From: Mesorhizobium sophorae
GTDB taxonomy: Bacteria; Pseudomonadota; Alphaproteobacteria; Rhizobiales; Rhizobiaceae
DNA: 64,000 nucleotides
Reading direction: 5' to 3'
Assembly: GCF_002270415.1 (NCBI RefSeq)
Contig: NZ_NNRI01000017.1
Span: 1-64,000 of the forward strand
The first letter of the stretch is position 1. Each line of letters opens with the position of its first letter. The notes under the pieces are model-generated. The model saw nothing but the letters and a program-made list of their open reading frames with translations. It did not search any database and was not told where the DNA came from. The position numbers were made by a program, and so were the translations under genes. Below, in pieces: positions 61,301 through 64,000 of this stretch.

Positions 61301-63676
61301 CTTCGCGACGTCGACATAGGGCGGGCCAGCGGGTTTCGACGTCGGCGCAGGTGCGCGCGCTGGGTTGGAAGGGGTCTGGGTGCGCACTATCGCCCTCGCC
61401 GGAGATTCAAATCCCATCGCGCCGTTTCTGTTTTCCACCTGATGCCTGGGTAGCAACAGGATCGGCGCGCTGATGCTCTCCTGGCGCCTGTAGCGACGCA
61501 GTCTGATCCGGCTTGTCTCGCTCTGATCCTTCTTTGGTGGCGCCGCCGGTGGCAGCAGCCACGTCAAATCCTGCGCTTCGTGGCATTCAACAGACTCCTG
61601 CACCGTGGGAGATCCGCCGCCGAGAAAGGCGGAGCGCAGCGAAAAGACATAGCCAATGCCAAAGCGCAGCGGCAACAGCCTCAGATCGGGGGCAAGCGAT
61701 CCGGTTGGAAGGCCATATTCCCGTTGGAAATGCAGAATGGATTCGGAGCTGGCATTGTTGTCGCTGCGACAGGCCAGCGCCGCCAGTGACGCGCCGCCCC
61801 ACGAGACGAAACCCTCCTCGACCAGCGCCTCGACATTGCGCAGGCCTTTGCTTGCACCGGGATCGCCTATGATCGGCAGCGAACGTGAAACCAGTTGGAA
61901 GGAAGCCTCGTCGATAAGTGTGTGTCCATCGCTCCCACGCGGCCGCGGATAGCTCCTGGTTGCCGCCGCCAGCCAGGTTTCGACGCGGGCGCTCAGGCCA
62001 TGGAAGCGAACAAGGCGCGTCATGAGGCTTCGCCATCTCAGCCCCGTCACCTTTCCTGATCCGTCGAAGACGCCAACGCCGACATCGAGGCGGCGCCCGA
62101 CCGTCAGTTCCTCCGCGTAGAGCAGGACCGGACTGGGGGCCCTTCTCTGCTGCACCTGATAATCCGAAACGGCCAGATCGCGCGCGGCGCGTGCGGCGCG
62201 ATTGGCGTCAAGCAAGGTCCAGCCGAACGAATGTAGCATGGCGCCCTTGTCGAGAGCATCGGGGGCATCCGAAACGGCGCCGCGCACATCGAGCGAGGTC
62301 AAATCATATCCATCACCGAGATGAAAGACGCCGTGCTTCTGTTCGGGCGGAGGATTGCTGCCAGGCGCATCGAAACGCGGTGCGGGCCAGAACCTGGCAC
62401 AGGCATCATCCGCAACTTCGGCGTAGAGTGCTGCCGTCCAGATTTCGGCATCTCCGCCAGAGGTGGCCGCAAGCCAGAGTGCGCCGCCCGACGCCTTGAT
62501 CAACCCGGCATCAATGGCAAACTCGACATCAAAGGCGAAGCCAAAAAGCCTTGCTAGAAGTGGGTCGCCCTGCAGGGCATAGTAGACCGCAAGGAGCTGG
62601 TCCGTCGCACCACCAGTCTCGGCCAGACGCACCGCGGCAGGGTCGGCCCTCAGAGCTGATACATATTTGTCGTAGCTCAGCGACCATTGTGTCCAGCTGC
62701 CGTAGACGTGCCCTGCACGAGGCTGGGTGTCTTGCGGGCCGCCCCCCAGCACACTGGACGCAGGCGCAACCGGCATTGCTGTTCGCCTTGGCGGTGGTGC
62801 GGATACAGGAGAGCCCGTCAGGGCGCCCTTGACGGCCTTGAATATTACCCAGTTCGTGTTGCGCTCAGGCTGTGTGGCATCGACGGCTGCCTTGAAGCGC
62901 GCAAGGTAGGCCTCGGTTCTCAGTTTTGCGCTCAGTTTTTTCGTGTCGTCTCGTTTGGTGTCAGATTCCGGCAGCAGCGACAGCTCAAAGCTCTCCTTGC
63001 TCTGTACGCTCCTCTGATCCAGGTTGACCTGATCCGAGGTTTCCCCTGGCTCGAGCTGGTCTCCAGGCAGGTAGGGACCGATGCACAACTTGCTCACGAC
63101 ACGCTGGGCTCGGGCGCTTTCCGTCTCAAGCGCATAGTGGCCCTGTTGATTCGACACGATGTCGCGGACTTGAAGTTTAGTGGCCGGGTCATGCTTTTCC
63201 GCGAGAATGGCTCCATGCTCATTCATCTGGCCGGTACCATTGCTTGTATCGCCGACATAGCCGCCGTGGAGGTCGGCACCGATCTTGTTTCCCGATGCAC
63301 TTGCCTTGATGTCGGCTATCAGTTCATTCCAAGGTTCGCTCGGTCCGCTTTTGCCAATGGCATCGCGCCAAAGGTCCGTGACCGCGCCTATGCCGCTGGC
63401 GCCGTCAAAGGCCGGAAACCGAACGTCGTCGATCTTTTTGGCGGCAGCCATGGTTGGCGTACCCGCAGTGCAATAGTAGAAGTTGACCGAGCGCTCCTTC
63501 AGCACTTTGACGATGTCGGAGGGCCAGTTCGCCAGATTGACAGGTCCACCAGCGTCCTCCTCCTTGGGAGTGACGATCAAGACCGCCTTCAGCCTGAATG
63601 TCTTTCCGTCGCCCACGGGGGTTGCGCCATTGGCGATCAGCCGCAAGTTGAGCGAAACCTTTGGTTCAATCGCCAT
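58331..63676 (-). CDS. Giant protein of unknown function (1781 aa)
   Basis: One uninterrupted frame of 1781 codons. No signal peptide or membrane segment. It begins with beta-strand pairs (VSLNLRLIANGATPVGDGK, FRLKAVLIVTPKEE). Proline-rich linkers at residues ~290-320, ~750-790 and ~1440-1460 divide it into at least four globular blocks. Helical LYEVA-type and aromatic-rich YGSWTQWSLSYDKYV patches lie near residue 330, and a Cys-Cys pair (VQHCCASGS) near 1060. I recognise no known family. The size and modular beta/helix mix suit a scaffold or shell protein. It ends 450 bases before the small orphan genes. It starts ten bases after the stop of the next gene upstream, with which it is probably co-transcribed. 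Confidence 0.7.
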   Translation of the reverse strand: MAIEPKVSLNLRLIANGATPVGDGKTFRLKAVLIVTPKEEDAGGPVNLANWPSDIVKVLKERSVNFYYCTAGTPTMAAAKKIDDVRFPAFDGASGIGAVTDLWRDAIGKSGPSEPWNELIADIKASASGNKIGADLHGGYVGDTSNGTGQMNEHGAILAEKHDPATKLQVRDIVSNQQGHYALETESARAQRVVSKLCIGPYLPGDQLEPGETSDQVNLDQRSVQSKESFELSLLPESDTKRDDTKKLSAKLRTEAYLARFKAAVDATQPERNTNWVIFKAVKGALTGSPVSAPPPRRTAMPVAPASSVLGGGPQDTQPRAGHVYGSWTQWSLSYDKYVSALRADPAAVRLAETGGATDQLLAVYYALQGDPLLARLFGFAFDVEFAIDAGLIKASGGALWLAATSGGDAEIWTAALYAEVADDACARFWPAPRFDAPGSNPPPEQKHGVFHLGDGYDLTSLDVRGAVSDAPDALDKGAMLHSFGWTLLDANRAARAARDLAVSDYQVQQRRAPSPVLLYAEELTVGRRLDVGVGVFDGSGKVTGLRWRSLMTRLVRFHGLSARVETWLAAATRSYPRPRGSDGHTLIDEASFQLVSRSLPIIGDPGASKGLRNVEALVEEGFVSWGGASLAALACRSDNNASSESILHFQREYGLPTGSLAPDLRLLPLRFGIGYVFSLRSAFLGGGSPTVQESVECHEAQDLTWLLPPAAPPKKDQSETSRIRLRRYRRQESISAPILLLPRHQVENRNGAMGFESPARAIVRTQTPSNPARAPAPTSKPAGPPYVDVAKRAIPQETMRIFVAPMAGMEFCSRHRVFDDPKHAKEILAGGLLDVEFDAEGRKFPNALIRPNTGFNADQLIYRREVSTGNHPSPKATGGAYFRPLKTPAKRSNGKAYLPDPAAQTMSLRLRIVGADVYLAGDVSVDLYPTGVKYPNALPLLVNVVRRGDKPRDPPPKAAADILKIMPGNWRIDENGHFGTGVRVNRVDVQLAPGEQFDLEVTCLPTKTSFAEWFALPENIAVQHCCASGSAVVKQALSEACADGAVGKINAALDGARPSPYVGLGGYPVPDQATIQTIAETLLNGAKNNWPLTEIAGVATLRVAHAVNAPLVPATLRNLESWRPGTPGLVFYAAKSAPGAVAPPKDEAGSANLMLSGEILVDLDQIDTIEVVASAVSPNGEPIDDPARGRGVLAKRSGRWPQKPRGGTGAEYIRKSTIFGFDVDPDGKTTLLPQKVTLLRIEGLPASRAAENTDSQPVFLQPQEGRLTRLDLGLLHAAALSGKRVEFRIASQGHPELGDPAQVKSHTRLISVSRPSQISDTRARKLQIEVLGISRFAHSFETAAMFSDDRVEHVLTRRQPLMPVDQQRSWQYPTAVWSRATQPPAPPAAKTPTLVFRTKRFALQDGKHVTQHLERRCSVRLRFERGMFSSGEGERIGIVLWPPFIRDVSRPDIENNVISVPGHRPMTLGDFQDGDLGDGGQYISRWGGDPIRGDASPQKGWFMPPTAFDCLGDKQDDAPWPHDPQYIGSVMMPIPTDTSATPSQPAPPLEVALLTFEPYFDIDAEEWFVDVDITPSYATDPFIRLGLVRYQSNAINDSMKVSTPVRVWTQLLPRRLLTISGAVQTGDLTVSALVSGQASIGVKPLHDDAKALLEDPKNGAEFTETWQRLQRPLMRMTIFHERETEGLGRTQHGLAVAEAWPFGDRGVSDGLSQWNLSATIPKAQIEDLGPGQFIAMVEEIEERLPASYPSEPIALMDLLKKETLRESGPRFLARVPFLST

Positions 63677-63687
63677 CGCTTTGGGTC

Positions 63688-64000
63688 CTAGACGAGACTG
63701 AAGTCAAAATAGGAAGCGAACGCGCCCCAGTCCTCTGAGAGGCACACGGCGGTCGAGACCACGTCGGCTGGGGGGGATTTCATCGGCGCGGCCATCGGGC
63801 CGAGCTGCCGGGCCACAGAATGCTGGCTGCCACCAAACTGCTGCTGATCGTGTTGCCCCGTCACACTGTAGTTGTAGTCGATGAGGCCGCATGAGAATGA
63901 AAACGTGAAGATCGCTTCACCGTGCATCTGGCGAGTGGTGATGTTTTGCGACAGTCCAATGTAAAGCGTCGCCGAGAAGTGGAATATCCAGATACTGGCT
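63688..64000 (-). CDS. Partial unknown gene, C-terminal 103 residues
   Basis: The frame enters from the right edge and stops at 63688, 12 bases before the start of the giant gene. The visible part is beta-rich: SIWIFHFSATLYIGLSQ, GEAIFTFSFSCGLIDYNY, SVTGQHDQQQFGGSQHSVA, ending in ASYFDFSLV. No family recognised. The arrangement suggests an operon with the 1781-aa gene whose upstream part lies outside the window. Confidence 0.6.
   Translation of the reverse strand, partial: ASIWIFHFSATLYIGLSQNITTRQMHGEAIFTFSFSCGLIDYNYSVTGQHDQQQFGGSQHSVARQLGPMAAPMKSPPADVVSTAVCLSEDWGAFASYFDFSLV

Noticed and set aside
62687..63691. 334-codon plus-strand frame
   Set aside because: Antisense to the giant gene and lacking protein-like composition; the giant frame is continuous on the other strand.
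1..64000. CRISPR arrays, tRNA or rRNA genes
   Set aside because: No spaced direct repeats of CRISPR form and no cloverleaf or rRNA sequence were seen on reading both strands.

Overview
The window is GC-rich DNA of an alphaproteobacterium (Hyphomicrobiales/Rhizobiales or Sphingomonadales by gene style; inference from MucR, DUF982, DUF736 and a GTTC-N7-GTTC LexA box). There are no ribosomal, tRNA or central-metabolism genes. Nearly everything is accessory: mobile-element recombinases, plasmid/ICE-type maintenance genes, and several antiphage or conflict modules. It reads as a genomic island, ICE or plasmid segment.

Layout. (1) 1-6.4 kb: the start of an ArdC-like antirestriction gene, a 178-nt palindrome, then a translationally coupled four-gene operon (ginD-C-B-A on the minus strand) of three tyrosine recombinases plus a small HTH/coiled-coil protein, the signature of GInt elements. 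Its ginA side abuts a DUF932 gene cut short exactly at an inverted-arm, attachment-like site (6410-6440). (2) 6.4-12.3 kb: plasmid-type backbone: DUF932 remnant, MucR/Ros regulator, DUF736, HU, and a large ParB-like protein. The DUF932 and ParB-like genes carry homologous structured leaders with compensatory base changes. (3) 12.3-23.2 kb: a restriction-modification/conflict island: RHH regulator, m5C methyltransferase, unknown protein, Vsr and a PD-(D/E)XK-like protein on the minus strand, divergent from MORC-like GHKL ATPase, Z1 ATPase, DUF4420 nuclease and AIPR on the plus strand. (4) 23.4-33 kb: poorly characterised genes, including a methyltransferase-like/162-aa pair, a nuclease-like protein, a trypsin-like protein, a DUF4238-like protein and small cassettes. 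(5) 33.5-36.2 kb: a zinc-ribbon protein, a LexA-boxed operon, SRAP/YedK and DUF982. (6) 36.4-43.7 kb: a 653-aa protein with a nuclease-like C-terminus, a possible HEPN protein, ABC transporter debris, an AbiEi/AbiEii pair whose toxin carries WYL and zinc-finger extensions, and an Apea-HEPN-like protein. (7) 43.8-54.1 kb: a minus-strand series: S1/P1 nuclease, a trypsin-S1/P1 fusion, an outer-membrane barrel, a small protein, then pYEATS, caspase and alpha/beta hydrolase in one operon. (8) 54.7-64 kb: an L,D-transpeptidase-like protein and other AT-richer orphan genes, an IS427-type element inside an IS630 remnant, and a 1781-aa orphan protein followed by a partial gene at the right edge.

How the genes fit together. 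The MTase/Vsr/MORC/Z1/DUF4420/AIPR block is recognisable as a MORC-associated R-M-like conflict system. The best candidate for something undescribed is the 44-64 kb minus-strand region, where caspase, pYEATS, trypsin, lipase-like and nuclease effectors lie near a giant structural-looking protein. Four otherwise intact genes (ParB-like, MORC, the 34.1 kb gene, the outer-membrane protein) are each broken by one base at a three-base homopolymer. That pattern points to sequence error more than to decay. A dispersed ~60-nt palindromic repeat with changing outer stems occurs at least four times.
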